A DNA stretch of 64,000 nt from Sipunculus nudus (taxonomy: Eukaryota > Annelida > Sipuncula > Golfingiida > Sipunculidae), in assembly GCA_026874595.1 (NCBI GenBank), contig CM049306.1, positions 100,307,642-100,371,641 of the forward strand, in the 5' to 3' direction. The translations under genes and the position numbers were made by a program. Each line of letters begins with the position of its first letter. Positions within the stretch are counted from its first letter, which is position 1. This document shows, piece after piece, positions 1 through 14,428 of the stretch. The notes below the pieces were generated by a model. That model did not search any database. It was not told the origin of the DNA and saw only the letters and a program-made list of their open reading frames with translations.

Positions 1-790
1 GCGATGAAGGTATTTTTAACGTGCGGGTAATATCTTATTTTTCAGCCAGAAGTTTAGACTTCAGAAATGAATTGGGCTAGGAGTAACCGAGACGTCATGA
101 CTAGTTGTTAAGGAATCTTAACGGACACGTCATGCCATCATAATTTATTTTCATTTTTAATATAAGGAAAATGGTTCAGTCTGTCTCAAAATTTATAATA
201 TACATGTCATAATGGACTGCATAAGACTGCAGTGATGAAAGCAGGGCTTGAATCATTGCAATATTTAACAATGATTTGGTGTATATGAAAGTACATACAT
301 TATTCCAAGTCGATTAGACTCCTAATACACTATTACAAGAGTCATGCATTAAGAATCCACAGATAAGGTTAGATCTTATCAGAGTTCAGGCAGTAGTCAA
401 ATGAAAAGCGAGGATTTGATGGTAAACTTTGTCATGTCATATGGTTCTGATTCCCATGATTTATATGTTCTTTTTTTAAAACAAATTTACGCTTTCGCAG
501 ATGTTCAGCCAAAGTATTGCCAAGAAACAAGAAGACATGAAGAAGGGATCGAAATAAATATCTAAGGAAAGCGATCCTCCGTAATGTGGAAAAAACCGGG
601 TTTGTGTTCACTTATTTGACCCATATTCCTAGGTTCATCCATGCATAAGTGACTGTACATATGTAAATAGTCTTTAAAGATGTTCCTGAATCCGGATCAT
701 GTGCCGGATCCACACCAAAATCTTATCAATTCTTCATTCCGAGATACCCTGAAAATTTCATAAGATTCCGTTCATGGTTGCTTGAGGTAT
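1..790. other. Non-coding, no gene recognised
   Basis: AT-rich single-copy-looking DNA. No frame of useful length, no recognised domain and no clear repeat on either strand. It could be intronic or intergenic. Confidence 0.5.
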
Positions 791-840
791 GTACACAAAC
801 ACACACACACACAAACACACACACACAAACACACACACCC

Positions 841-889
<49 letters not shown>

Positions 890-902
890 AACACACACAC
901 GA
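791..902. repeat. (CA)n microsatellite
   Basis: An interrupted CA/CACA array with occasional AA and CCC interruptions. The Thr/His-rich and Val/Cys-rich frames through it are artefacts of the dinucleotide repeat. Confidence 0.95.
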
Positions 903-1920
903 ACTGGGATGAACGCATACCCTCCTCTCGAAGACAACAATCATCTTCCGTATTCGTACCCTATCTGTGTCAGTCTCTGTTAAGCAAATCATTGTTTTGT
1001 CAAATGCATGTCTTATTGTCCTTAACAAGATCTTTTTGGGAGACGCGTTTTGTTCTCGAAGTGCGAGGAACGATCAAAGTCACGCAGGGGATTCTGGGAA
1101 GAAACTGGTGGAATATATACAAAAATCCGGAGATTTAAATAAAGGTAATCCAACACGTCATGATGAGAGCCACAAAAAAGATAGAAATGGGATGTAAAAG
1201 TTTATTGACATTCTATAAAACAGGTAAGAATAATTGTCGAAATCATTTAGCCATTTCATAATCTTTTCTTTTTTCTTCACATAATTCTTTTTCTATTTTT
1301 TTCACCCACCAACATCTGAGACATTTCATATGGAATCTAGTTATAATGACAGCGGTGATGGCAAGTAGACTATTATTTCGCAAAATGAGGTGGGATATCT
1401 GACTAAAAATACAAAAATTGGTAGGCCGCATAAGGGCTTTGATAATAATGTCATTCCAGTTGAACTCACTGCTAAAGTACTTGTGCTGTTTTCTAGTGTG
1501 ACATGGGGTAGGCAAAATACCAGACACGTACTTCCGGACTCTTGCCATTTGTATTATCGGCACGGTTTCAGAACGTTTATGCGGGTGGCCCGGAAGCGTT
1601 TCCAGGTCAGGTATCATTCTCAAATGTCATAAAATGGCATATAATACGAGGAAAAAAGCAATCAATGCATTACGAATAAGGTGGCCGTATTGTCGGGGAC
1701 AACGACATAGGGTTTATGAGGGCATATGTCCCCTAATCGTTAGCATGAAAAGAGGCACTGATCATTTTAATAATCCCCACGACTATTCTGAGATTAAGAT
1801 TAATATACACCGGAAACAGAATATACAGATGATTAGAATGATAGACTTCGATAACATTTCTGCCTTTCTGTCTGAGAGCAATAACAGATGAGTCATCTCA
1901 AATATATTAAGGTTCACACA
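903..1920. other. Non-coding, no gene recognised
   Basis: Frames of up to 126 codons occur here (for example minus strand 1243-1623). None shows a recognisable domain, a splice-site context I trust, or repeated structure. I see nothing supportable. Confidence 0.4.
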
Positions 1921-1987
1921 CATTATATTATATTATATTATATTATATTATATTATATAATATTATATTATATTATATTATATTATT
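1921..1987. repeat. (ATTAT)n pentanucleotide microsatellite
   Basis: About thirteen copies of TATTA/ATTAT in tandem, with one slipped unit near the middle (about 1958-1961). Confidence 0.95.
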
Positions 1988-4900
1988 GAAATGTCAACAT
2001 TTGTGGGCTTAAAAAAATTGCCCCAACATACGCTTATGTATCATGCCAACTCTTGAAGATAAATGAAAGCCACGGCGTATTGTCTTTACAGCCATATATT
2101 TTTATCGGTCTATATGAAGCCAATTCCAGCAAATATAAATCGAAATCTGCGGTTACCATTGATTTTGCTCCTTTGGTGGCGATTTGTCTTGGCATGAAGC
2201 ATATGACTCTGAGGTCTTTTATGAAAAAAGTTAGCTCCCTTTGATAGAACAATCACAAGAAATGAGATGTAAGATATTGCGCAGTGACTTCACCGATGAG
2301 TGTTTGGGGATGCATAAATTTTATGCCGCTGGCAGTTTTTAGAATAACTGTGTCATGGAGAAAAAAGGGAAAAGTTTTCTCTGTACTTATAGCCAGGGCA
2401 CTGGAAACCTTTAATAAGAAGAAACTTTGATCTCAGATATCTCTGACGTTTACTCGTCAAGTAAATGTTAAAGTTATAAAGCGACTCTGCTATCATTCGT
2501 CGTGTTTGTCAAGAGAAGACAGGTTGCCCGGACATATGTGACTGCAAGATATAGAAACTAAATATCGCTATATTCAAACAAGTCTATTCATCAGAATGAG
2601 AGGATTATGTGTCAATGTAAGGCTTTTATAAATGTATCTTCTCCTTTCAGAAGGATGACTGCATCATCAGTTTATATAACGACATACAAGGTAGTGAGTC
2701 AATGCTTTCAGTCTAATCACCATACTCAGTGGTCAGCCTGAGCGGATGTCGAATCAAAGTTGCAGCAAAGGCAAAAACCAAGCTGACTCATGACAAGACA
2801 TGATATTTTACGTCAACCTAAGAAAGTGGGGGAGGAAAAATAAAGATAATGAAAATGAAATATGGTTAAAGATGATATGATGCAGATGGTAAGGAAGAAA
2901 GATGTGTGGTTGGAGAGTTTGAATGATGCTACATGAGGTGTTTATTGCGAGGCGAGCATGAGGTGTTTTGTTTAACGATCCACCGTGAAGTCTCATTGTG
3001 CGATGTACGAAGTAGACGGACATTCAGACAGTAGCTTTAGACTGACGCATGTTCTCAAGGTGTCAACAGCACCAATAACTTCCCTCTCCATATTTTTGCC
3101 TGTATCGCCTGGCCTAATAGCGCGTTGTTCCGCTGTCGGTACCGGTCCGCTTTTAATTCATTGATTCCGTGGAGTTGGCGGGTTTCGTTCCCGGGGTGAT
3201 AAAAGACGCTTTGTAGATAAATCAGGGCCCGTGATCAATCACCTCAGCCCTATCGCTGTCTGGGTTTAGACCGCTATAATAACTCTGCTTGTTATTTGGT
3301 CTTGTTTTGCTAGTTACCCCTTTCTGTGTCCAACCCTCTTGAAAGAAAGAAACTGTAATACGCTGTGTCGGTTTTGTCTTAATGTTGTCTTTGATGTGGG
3401 TGTATTCTGACGTTTACCCATCAGACGTTTCCTTCATTGGGGGTTTATCTGTAGCACCTGGCACAGGGGACGCTGTGGGCCATAATACCGGCAGTGAACA
3501 CTACAATACTCACATCTCCCCCTCCTGCGGCGTGCAATCTTTTCCGAGGCTTTGGTAAAACCGCTATGAATTAGAAAACCATGCGGCTGGTATCAAACTC
3601 AATGATATCATCTATGAATCCGAGCTTGTTTTCGTGTTATTTCTACCAAAGGAGAGAAAACTACAGAAGAACACGCCTTGTTTTTAACACAACATACCGG
3701 TGATACATTATTTAACGTTATTTACAGGATAAAACACAAATGACTTTAACTTTGATTTCTTTCCCTGGAATAAAATTGTAATGCTTGTGAAGAGAAATAA
3801 AATGATATGTTTACGTGCTCAACACTGGTAACACGGACGTCTATAGCATACCCATGACCAACCTAAAACTCTTCAAAGTACACTTATTATGAATGCTTTT
3901 GATTATAAAAAAGTGAGATTAACTAAGATTTACCTAATAGTAATACGGAATTCACAGTATCGTTCCATTTATAGGTCATGATGTAAACATTTTCAAAAAA
4001 ATTTTAAAGTGATGGAAAATATAAATACAGATCCAAAGAATTTATTTAAGTCTTGGAGATACATTACAGCTGAGTCAGTAATTTGGCAGTGGTTGAAGAA
4101 AAATACCTCAATGGTGCAAGGAGGTTGACCTGTTAAACATCCGCATGTTGTTTGTCTGATATAAATGTTGTAAAAACTGAAATACTAAACTTAAAAAGCT
4201 TACATAGGTAATATGAACTCTCATATTAGTCGATATAAACTTTTGTCTAAAACTTGATGCAATGTGAAAAAAAGAAAAACATCTCAAGTTAACATCTGTA
4301 AACGTACGTTTCTACGTTTCACGTACATAGCACATTGGCCGTAATTAAGTAAGACCACATTATACCAAGTATACCATAAAAGGACGCATGTATGTAGGTA
4401 CCAGCCTTACTGGATCTGTGTCCTACGTTATACCTTCTATCCGGCACACGTCTTTCACAAAGGTTAATATATAAATGCACGTGTCTAAATGGGTAGGGCC
4501 TAACTGGATAAGACCATCTATACTTTATGTTATACTTTATTCGACTTAAATCAACGATTCTGATATTGTGATTATCCTTAAAAATACTTTGAATTACATT
4601 TGCTTATGGCCTTTTTTTACGTCCATGGATATATGTCTACAGTGTTGTCGAATTAGGTCAATTGGCCGCCATATTTACTCACACTCCAGAGAGAGTCTTA
4701 AGCCCTTAACAGATAAAATGAATTGAGGATTTGACAAACCGGGGACGTCCAATTAACACAGCAATATCAAGATTAAGAACAATGCCAGGCTACCATCTTA
4801 CTCATACAAAAACAGGCTCAAAACCTTCCAAATATCCATTTTGAGGGTCTGCAGTGATGCTGAAGAAGTTTTAACCCTATTTGCCAGATGCTAGAAATAT

Positions 4901-7239
4901 AAATCTAAATACACAAATATACTTTTATACTTTTGTACTTCTGTCCTGCACAATGGAATGTGTACTAAAGAGTCGGGCTTTGTGTTTGAAATTTAATAGC
5001 TAGATCTACTTATTTTCCACTGTTTGGACAGACCAGAGCTTTATGACCTTTAGAAAAAGACTGAAGAGAAACTTGAAGTTATCGTCTCAGGTTTACATAT
5101 ATGCACGCCTGGCCATGAATAATGCTAGCTCTGTCTTTAATATCATCGTATTCATCTTAATACATTTGAATTGGTTTAACAATGCTTAGCCTAATAAAGA
5201 TCTGCTTTGTATTTCTTTGTCCTGTTTAATCTTACTCCACTAATCTTTTCTTTCACTAAAAGAATCTTCTATCTATTTGTTTGTTCCCAGAACCTCAGAA
5301 ACTGTAACCGTAAAAAACCATTGTATATCACTCTAATACATATATATTCTTTTGGATAGTCACAATTTTTTTACTTTGTTATGGGCATATCGGTGTCATT
5401 GTTGTAGATGAAGTGACTGATTCAGTGTAACAGTAAAGCTTACAGTGGCATTGTGGACACACGTGATAAATTAACCTGCTATCACTAGGCTGTCATATTT
5501 CAGGATACATTAAATAACCCTGCACTATGTAGAAATAAAAAGCATTTAATGCCATTAACACCGGACCCAGGAACAATATATATGACAACGTGTATTGTGT
5601 ATTAAATGAGATTGAAATAATGGCTCAGTATTACCATGTGTCATAATGCCACGTGTAGTTTTATCATGCTTTATAAACTGTTATATAAATAGCTAATATG
5701 AATGGAAAATGTATCCATGTCACGCTTTTAATGTACACACTTATTTTTCTTTAACTGTTTAGATTCAAGAAAAAAATAGTGAGAAATTAAAAATGAATTT
5801 AAATCAGCGATTGACAAAAAAACTGGTAGTAACAACATATATATTAAGAAAAAACATGTGTCAAGCAAGGAAAAATAGATCAAATACAAACAAACCATTT
5901 AGAAGTCATTAAAAACTGAGCTGATTGGATAAAAGCAAAACACTCAATTAATTGTATAAAGCTGTCTAACTGCACACCAGCTAAATCTTACCTTACGGAA
6001 ACCGATAATTTCTGATAATCATTCAAAGTCGCTTGATGAGTTTAAACGATAAGACCGATTGGATGTAAATTCAAAATATCTGTACAGAAGCATTACAATT
6101 AAGATTTGTTGGTTTCCGTCTATTACACTACATCTTACGCTAATTACAGGCTTCAAAATTGGGAATGGGTGAACACCTTCCGACTTGTTGATCTACATGA
6201 TGGTGGCAAAATTATTGACACTGTTCTGTCATTTCTACTAGTGATTGAGAGCGCGGAGCCAGCTGTGTAGTGTGCTCTGGAACGTCCTGGTGACGTACCT
6301 CAGGGTACAAATAGGGATAACATGAGATGCTCTATGCGTATGAGATCATCTTCTCAAGTTTGAAGTTCTTTGCCTCTGATCGAGAATTAACTTTTTAAAG
6401 CATGCGTGACTCTTGACAATCACTGATGCTGTTATCGAATTTGGAGCACATATATGTAGATGAAGCACAGAAATCTTTACCACAGGAGCACACTTGCTTA
6501 CACAGACATATTTTATTACTTACAGGTACATGAGCGATCAGACAAAAGAAAAATTGAAAGGTGGCAGCAAGCTGATTTTAAAGTGAACCAATAACAAAAT
6601 ATGGCACTTTTCGTGGAAGAGGCAAAATGGTCTAATTTATATTTCAAAATTATCAGTAGAAAAAATATCTCAAAATAATCTTTTATTTTTAATTAACCTC
6701 GTAAGCACATATAGTTATGCCAAACACAGAGGAGTTATACATTACCTTTCCTCATAGGATAACCGTTGAAATCGTCCTTCCCTGACGGGCAATATATTAT
6801 TATTGGATCTAAATTTTGACATGGACCCACGAAACTTAGATGATAAAAATATATAGTTGACAAATAATTCTGTTTTTAATCAAAGAAAATCCTTTGCACA
6901 CAGACAAATTAAAAATGTGTTCTCGCCATTATTTGCTGGCATTTATCTTGCAAACTGAGTTTAAAACTATGATATACAGTCATGATAAAACTATGGTATA
7001 CCCTCTCCTATTGAGCACCTCCATAAAGTGGGCACATCTATAAAGTGGGCACTTTGCGGCAGTCCCATTTTTGTTGCATGTTGCATGTCGGTCAGTTGCA
7101 TATGTCTGTTATGGGAGGGTTTGTGAGTCTGTTCCCACTCTACTGGCCACAATTTTGTAATATCTCAAAACTATAAACATTAGCTACATAAATAATAGCT
7201 CAATTGTTTCCTCTATGGTTTCTTTAGAGGATGGTCTAG
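1988..7239. other. Long non-coding stretch, no gene recognised
   Basis: About 5 kb of mostly AT-rich DNA with only short frames. A somewhat GC-richer patch at about 3100-3560 contains a weak B-box-like GGGTTTCGTTCCC, but no cloverleaf could be made from it. No tandem repeat, terminal repeat or conserved domain was seen. Confidence 0.45.
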
Positions 7240-7480
7240 TCAACTGTCATCTTGGATGTGTTAGTGTGTCAGTATGTCTGTCTGTTATCAATTGTCCTCA
7301 GTTTCGCCTGTTTGATGGTTCTTGAGTCCTACATAAACTGTTATATCTTACGTTTTACACTTATATCTCCAGTTGATGTTCTAGTAATTTGTCATCTCGG
7401 ATCTCTTAGTGTGTCAGTATATATATATTCGTCTGTTTGTCAGCTGTCGTCAAATTTGCCTCCCTGCTTGTTATATCGTC
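7240..7480. repeat. Degenerate direct-repeat pair (about 145 bp spacing)
   Basis: Two related segments begin at about 7246 and 7391. They share GTCATCT(T/C)GGAT, TTAGTGTGTCAGTAT and a following GTCTGTttGTCAnCTGTC-like stretch. This looks like the remnant of a minisatellite or element array. The 91-codon frame across it (7252-7527) is not a recognised gene. Confidence 0.45.
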
Positions 7481-8110
7481 TGACATCTGGCTTTCCACAG
7501 GCCAGAACGTATAAACAATCCCTCTGAATGTTATACGTTTAACATAATACCTAAAGCTCTAGAATTCTTGATATCTTTTAGAGTGAATATTCCAATGGTA
7601 TTTTTTATATTTTTTTTCTTCATATCTTCTTCAAAATGTATTATAGCCGCATGAACTGTAGCCCATTTTACTCGCAATTTCATGGCCTTTCTTCCGATGT
7701 GTAGTTGTCAAAATCTAATGTAACCATGGTTATGTATTTTGGGGGAAAGTCATGATATTCCAAAATATGAGACTCATTTATCTAACTGTGTCACATTTAA
7801 AGCTAGAGAGGTCTTCAAGCACCATTGAATAAGTTTCACTTGACTTTACACCAAATCTCGGGAAGTCTCGTACCGTTTTACTCGTCAAACGGGATATTCT
7901 CCTTTTTTTTTTTTTTTTTTTTTTGCTGTACAGGCCACAAATCTCAAGCAAACGGTCTGAACGTTATACAGTTGATAGGAGAAAGAAACTCCTGCATTTC
8001 TTTTGATTTTAGTTGAGATAGGTCAAGGGCAAAGTCACCGAAAAAAAAATATTATTTTGCTCATAACGTCGCCCAAAATTGTTCTGTCTACACAAACTAT
8101 AGCTCATTCT
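7481..8110. other. Non-coding; poly-T tract
   Basis: No gene recognised. A T-homopolymer of about 22 bases lies at 7903-7924 and is the only notable feature. Confidence 0.5.
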
Positions 8111-8111
8111 A

Positions 8112-8880
8112 TTGTATCCGCCAAAACAGAGTTTTACGGATACTATGTTTTCAGTTGAACGCGGCCGCCGCCGCCGCCGCTTAGGTTTCCGGAGAACTCC
8201 TCCGTAACCACTGGACAGAAAATTGGGAATTATGATCGGGTCACATGTGAACTGCTGCGCCCTAATTTTTGGTTGACCTCTGACCTTTCCTCTCTCCCCA
8301 GCGTCCATTTAATTGTGCATCTGTTTCCACACATAAAACCACATATCTCGGGAACCATTTGAACGATCATGCTAAAAAATTTGCACAAATGTAGCCTTGG
8401 GATAGCTTTATAACATGCACTAAAAATGGTAGCGCCACCTGCAACCATTTTTGCACAGTGTCCGTCTGTTTGTCAGCCGTGGGATAAAATCACTCATATC
8501 TCGACGGTAGTTTGACTTTTATACATCTTGGATAGCTTTCTGGACTTGTGGCAGGTGGCGCCACCTACACTTATGTTTACGCTGCAGACATTCAGGCTTG
8601 TATCTCAGGACTGGTTTGAAATATCCCCCTGAAATTTTGAATGCGTATAGATCTCGCATAGCTCTTAATCATACACAAAATTGGTGGCGCCACCTGCAAC
8701 CATTTTAGCACGGCGTCCTACTGTTTGTCTGCTGTGGGATAAAAATATTCATATACAAGTAGTGGTTTGACTCATCTGCCTAAAATTTTGCATATGTATA
8801 CAACTTGGATAGCTTTCTTGATTATTTGGTAGGTGACGCCACCTACATACACATTTCGGCTTCAGACATCCATGCTAATA
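8112..8880 (-). mobile_element. Family 1 modular repeat element, 5'-truncated copy (E1c)
   Basis: Read on the minus strand, this copy ends in the family 1 terminus. A (CGG)n run at 8161-8180 is followed by a hairpin at 8114-8143, whose arms begin GTATCC and end GGATAC and which is followed by AAT. The body has two exact GGTGGCGCCACC palindromes (8554-8565 and 8683-8694) in degenerate units that resemble, inverted, those at 51661-52180. The left end of the family (as at 27891 and 59620) is not found near 8880-9100, so this copy is probably truncated. No transposase is visible, so it would be non-autonomous. Confidence 0.65.
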
Positions 8881-11340
8881 TGCAACACACCTCACTCTAT
8901 CACTATATACACGTAGTCGCTTGACTCCGTATTCTCGTTAGCCTTAGCATTCCCAATTCCTTCTGTCTGTCCTTTTTCACTTTTTGTCAAGCGCTCGACC
9001 TATGGTCGTCTAGTTTACTCTTGATAATATTTAGCCAATGTGGGCATTTCTGTATTCAGTATTGGGACACCCTCCACAGCCAATGTTGGCCCTCGAAGAT
9101 TTGCTTAGGTGAAGCATGTTCCAATCTAAACTTTCTAAGCCTTTCCTCAACCGCTTTTTAACTATTAATAGTGATAACTATTATTAATATTTTCAAAATA
9201 TCAGTAATAATAACAATCAAAGTTTCAGAGGTGTATCACTGACTGATTGCCTTGACATGATTATTTGCAATTTGAATTAAGACTGTCTTTTGATGAATGC
9301 ATACAAATTTGACTACAACTTTACTATCATTACTCCTCAAATCAGTCGAGCACAGGCTGGAGGCTCCGGTGCTAATTTATACCATAAATGGAAGCCCTGC
9401 TCATTCAGGATATTAATACTCTCAAACCAGGTCACAGTTGAATGTCCCCTTGTACGATGTTTATTTGACAGTTATTACATAACAATCAATATCGAAAATT
9501 AACCATTCCGTATCACATTCTGTCACTCTCCAATTGTCAGCCCGATACTGAAAAAGAACGTAACCGACATGGCTCAAAAGTAAACTTGATCAAAGAAAGA
9601 TTGTTGCAATGTATGGGGAAATGAAAGCAATATCCTCAATCTAAAGGAGTTTCAGGATTGGAATGCTGGAATTGGGATATATTTTTTTTTGTATTTAACT
9701 GTAGCTTTTTTGTAGATTCCTTGACATGATATAGCCAATTTTACTTTAACATAAATGTCGGTATAAACTGAAAGTCGTAATAAACCTGGACCCCCAACCC
9801 GTGCATCTGAAACACACCTAGCATCACCATTAAATCATGCTGCTCCGTTGTAACTGGCTCCATGACTGTCAGGAACTTCGGCGTCCGCTGAGACGCTCAC
9901 ATCTCAATAGTGACGTGGATTAATGGAATGCCAAAATCATGTCAGTTTCAATTCCGATGTATAACAAGAATCCGATCTTGCCTTGATGGGAATGCCCGTT
10001 AGACACTTGCTAATACGCTTGTCACCTTCGGATTAGACTAAGTTAATGCGCTGCTATTGTCTGATACACGTAAGCCCATGGGTTGTAACTCGATTATCAC
10101 CTGGATGTCAACATCCTCAGATCAGCCTGATTCTAGTGTAGTTTCTTTGGCTACCATCGGACTTCATGACTATGTGCATGGATATGCTGTATAAGAAATT
10201 ATGTTTTTAGGCTATCACCGCCGCGTCTTTATTTTCATTACAGGTCCGCCATGAGTGACTCTGTTTGGCGTATGAGAAAGTAATCAGTATTTACTGCAGT
10301 ACTAGCCATGCAGATTCTTCGCGGAATCCCCTGATTGCTTTGATTTTTTGCTTTATCTTTATTTGTGGGATCTTATTCAAATATATTAATATCACTCAAA
10401 CTTTGTGTACATTAAGATAATAATGAATAGATTTTACCTAGCTAACTATCATTTTGACCTTTTCCCATTTTTCGACATATTTCTGACATTCATTTCTGAG
10501 ATCCATTCTATACTATTTCCAATTTTAATTTAAATGTTGCTATAGGTATTCCTGTAACAGGGATGCCGGCGGTTAGTAAATTTTATTTTGTTTGAGGTCA
10601 GGGAACAAATCTGTGAATTTCATTTAAAAAATCAGTAAATTATGTGGATATTAAGGAAGTATGGGAAACGTCTGGGAATATCTAGTTACTATGGCGGCTG
10701 TACATGGTTATCAGGTTGAACAGTTTTGACATTTCTTGCTTCTAGAGCCCGCATTCAATGGTCCAATACTAAATTTTCTTTTTCAGTTTCAATTAAAATT
10801 GATGACATTGTATGTTTGCAGATTAACTCGGTTTCCCCTTTGATTCATGCATACAAATCAAGGTTATATATACAGAGCATGGATATACAACATATTATAC
10901 CAACTGTGATTAATCAGCCAACTCTAACTTGTTATACACAGCTAATATAAAGTTCTAATAAACAAATACATGAACCTGCATCGATAACGAACTACAAAGT
11001 TCGGTGTAGTTATGTTGATCCATTTGTTGTTATCGTGTGATAAAGTTTTTCACGTGATAAATGCTAGATGTCAGAGTTAATGTGCTTTGAAAATTACTTG
11101 ACAGTTCCCAATTTCTAGTTTAAGATTGGTTTGCACTTAGAAGCATTTAGAGGTGACTTAAGGCATCCTTGGGGTATTTATGTGGATAAATTCACACGAA
11201 TCCCCTTTGTCTATCAACAACAAAAGTCCTATCTTATAAGAAGTTTTATGTGCCACGTGGTAAATTGTTGATAAACTAGGGACAATTTAAGATTTTTTTC
11301 TGTAAGAGTCATGGTATTTTTTTTTATTACAAGGACTTAA
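8881..11340. other. Non-coding, no gene recognised
   Basis: Unique-looking DNA with short frames only (at most about 74 codons). No repeats or RNA genes could be supported. Confidence 0.45.
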
Positions 11341-11349
11341 CTGTACCCC

Positions 11350-11600
11350 TCCTGTACGGCCGAGGGGTAAAACGCTCGGCTCTCCCCGATGGCGACCCGG
11401 ATTCAATTTAGGCTTGGCTATGAGAGCGGGTTATAGATGCCGGTCCAAGGCCGGTGGTTTTCTCCTGGTTTTCCGGTTTCCTCTACCCTGGTAATACTAC
11501 CGAACGCCATCACCTGAGCCATCGGAGAGTGCCCAGATTATAGTTATAACAAATGTTTGTATAATCCATGTAAAATAAACATGTAAATAAATACTGTTTC
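11350..11600 (+). mobile_element. tRNA-derived SINE
   Basis: The head resembles a pol III tRNA promoter. The A-box-like ACGGCCGAGGGGTAAAACG starts at about 11357 and the B-box-like CCGGATTCAATTT at about 11398. A central GGTTTTCTCC...GGTTTCCTC block (about 11455-11485) resembles the conserved body found in several invertebrate SINEs. The tail ends in short AAATAAA-type A-rich repeats (about 11572-11600). It is non-coding and depends on LINE machinery that is not in this window. Exact ends and the LINE partner are not determined. Confidence 0.65.
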
Positions 11601-14346
11601 CCCGAAAAATAGTAACTTATTTACAAAACTTGTTATATCATTATTTTTATTGTATTGGGTGAACTTGCATCTGCTCATGTTTAAAATAAAATTTTGCTTT
11701 TAGTTGGCTCTACAATGATGTTTTTGAAACCGAATTCGAATTTGACATGTCGGTTTATCATTGAAAACCAGCTGTGAGTCAGGGAATATTTAGGGAAAAG
11801 TTTTTTTTTTAAGTGTTGGTTGTTGGCAACCTTCTAATTTTCAGCTAAAATGCATGTGGTTTTGATAAACATCGCAGAGAATTTCCTCCGAATAGATTCT
11901 TTGACGCGTTTTAGCATCTGATCATTAGCGTGTTGGGGGTTTACTTTTCCTAAATTATATTCATGGGATGATCTTACAACAATACTCTTCTGACACCAGG
12001 CTATTATACAGAGATTAATATACTGAAATCCAGGATCCAACACATCATTGTGACAAGCGCGCGCACAGTGCGTGCATGACGATCACATGATACTGACTAT
12101 ATTGCGCATTTTATAAATAAGAGCAAGACACAAGCCAAATGCTCCGGCATGAACTGGACGCTGAAGAAAGATATGTTTTTTTACTCTAATCAATGCATTT
12201 AGAGCTTTAACGTTTGAGTTTATAAATAATTTGCTATTTCGTAATAGTAGGATGTGATGGACAAGGTAATAAGGTAATAATTGGAACAGATTTTTTCGAA
12301 ATTATGGAGACTTGGAAATGGTACCTTTAAATAGGTCAACGCTCTATATCTGAATAACCAACATACGGACACGACCCTTCGGCAGAATTTATATGGAATC
12401 CTAAGCCTCTTTAGGAAACCCTGGAACTTTTTCAATAACGACAATGCAAGCTGAACAGAAAAACACAAATATAATCGAATCTGCCAACTTTACTTTATCT
12501 TTTTTTTTGTGTGCATTATATACGAATGTTATGAGTGGCCTGGATATATAGATAAAAGTAAAATCTAGATAAAAAGAACAAAGAAATGTTTCGGATAGGG
12601 AAATCCGTGAAATAAGAACCAGTATCTCTATATATGAAGTCTAAGATAGAATTTCAAAGGTATGACGGATCGTCTACGAAAAAGAGAGTAGAAACGTATG
12701 GAGAAAAAATATTGAATGTCATGGGTCATTGAAGTTTTTTAATGGTCAGTTTCTTATATGGTGCAGCAGATATCTTCAGCCATCGAGGTTATTCTTTTTT
12801 GTAGTTTTGTGGAATATAGGGAAAACAAAGCGTATTATCACAAAGATAGCCCAAACCCTTAAAAATACAGGAGTATTTTATGTAATCTTATAAGATATCT
12901 CCTACCATGGGAGAAAGTAATTTTTATATATGAAATGTTTACTTTTATATATGATCTAGCGGATAAAATGAAACATCGGGGTATATTTATTTACATATTG
13001 ACACCTTTATTGGAAAAACAGATCGCCATTAGCGCCAAATAGATTTCAACTCAAACATCATAGGTGTAAGTAAAGTGTAAATCAATGGCCCTCTGGTGAC
13101 AGTTTTTAAAACAATTAACCTTTTTATAGGACCATGCAGATATAATTAGGCATGGCGGAATAATTTCGGAGGTATAGAACATTTTTCTGGAATTTTTGCA
13201 AAATCTAACCGCCGTTAGCGCGAAAACAGCTCCAACTTAAACACAATATAGGTCTTTGCAGCGGCTGTATAGGCTTAAAATATAATCTCCGCCATTCGGG
13301 GTGAGCCATATTGCCGTAGACGACCGGGTGTCTGGAGATAAAATGGAGATTTATAACTCTCTTAATCTTAATCAGCCAGAGACCTCAGAAAGTCAATGTG
13401 CTCATAGTAACCTGCAAGACAGGTCCTATAAACCGTGTCTATGTTGTACCGAGAGGGCACCCCGTAAAGAGATTCTAACAAAATCACATCATAACAAAGT
13501 GGCCCACAAATTTCCTAATCCTGCTGAATGGAATTAGACTTGGCACGTCTCGGCATCCAATTGACTTTCTTAAGGTAAGACAAATACTCGAAATGTCTTG
13601 ACTACTAGCAATAACACACATCTTTTACTTTTCCTGACAGAGGCCATCGACGTGATGATAAACTTCAGTTCTGCCTTCTGATAATGTATATTAATCTAGG
13701 TTCTAGTAGGTGATTACCTTAAAGGTGTTGTCTGCGCTAACAGATTGTCCAAGTAAATTGACATCCCGATACATATGAGTTCAAATGTCTTATTTATTAA
13801 CAAGCAATTGTAACAAGCATCGCTGTGACGTCATTATGATTAATATGGATTTTTGAAATTACTGAAGCCAAAATGTATTGACAAAAGGCGTTAAAAAGCT
13901 TTGCTTAAAAGATATCTGATTTGACAGGAGAAGCCTAATAAATTGCCCGCCAGCAGTTTGCTTTAAACGGGTAAATTAGGACTAGGATTTCTTTTGCTGA
14001 TGGGATGCAAGTTCATGAAGACTTTCAATCTGATGAAATTTGTTCGTAGCGTGTAACAATATCACTTAAACAGGTAAGAATATGGATAATTCCTGCGGTT
14101 ATGGGAATGATGGAATTTCATGGAGAATGACAATTTTAAAATGATTATGCCTTTGTTTTTATATGGATTCATGTTTTATATTCATTACCTTAATATTTAT
14201 TTTTCAATTGATGTGAAATAATTCACGCACGCTATGATCATATGCATTTTACCATTAGATTTCATGCCGGACAGCAGAGCCTCCGAGAGGATTCTTTTAA
14301 GGCGGAACAAAAACATTGCCGGGCCCCTGCCCCCTTCAAAGCACTC
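11601..14346. other. Non-coding; one degenerate repeat pair
   Basis: No gene recognised. Segments at about 13016-13070 and 13198-13254 resemble each other (a CGCCaTTAGCGC core, then aactCAAACAtcAtAGGT-like sequence) with about 182 bp spacing. The 78-codon frame at 13301-13537 has no recognised domain. Confidence 0.4.
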
Positions 14347-14357
14347 TTATTATTATT

Positions 14358-14428
<71 letters not shown>
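14347..14428. repeat. (ATT)n then (AT)n compound microsatellite
   Basis: About twelve ATT units run into about twenty AT units, ending at the left terminus of the next element. Confidence 0.95.

Noticed and set aside
1243-1623. 126-codon minus-strand frame
   Set aside because: No domain, no repeat and no splice evidence; consistent with chance.
3100-3330. Possible tRNA or SINE
   Set aside because: A B-box-like GGGTTTCGTTCCC is present, but no A box or paired arms could be found.
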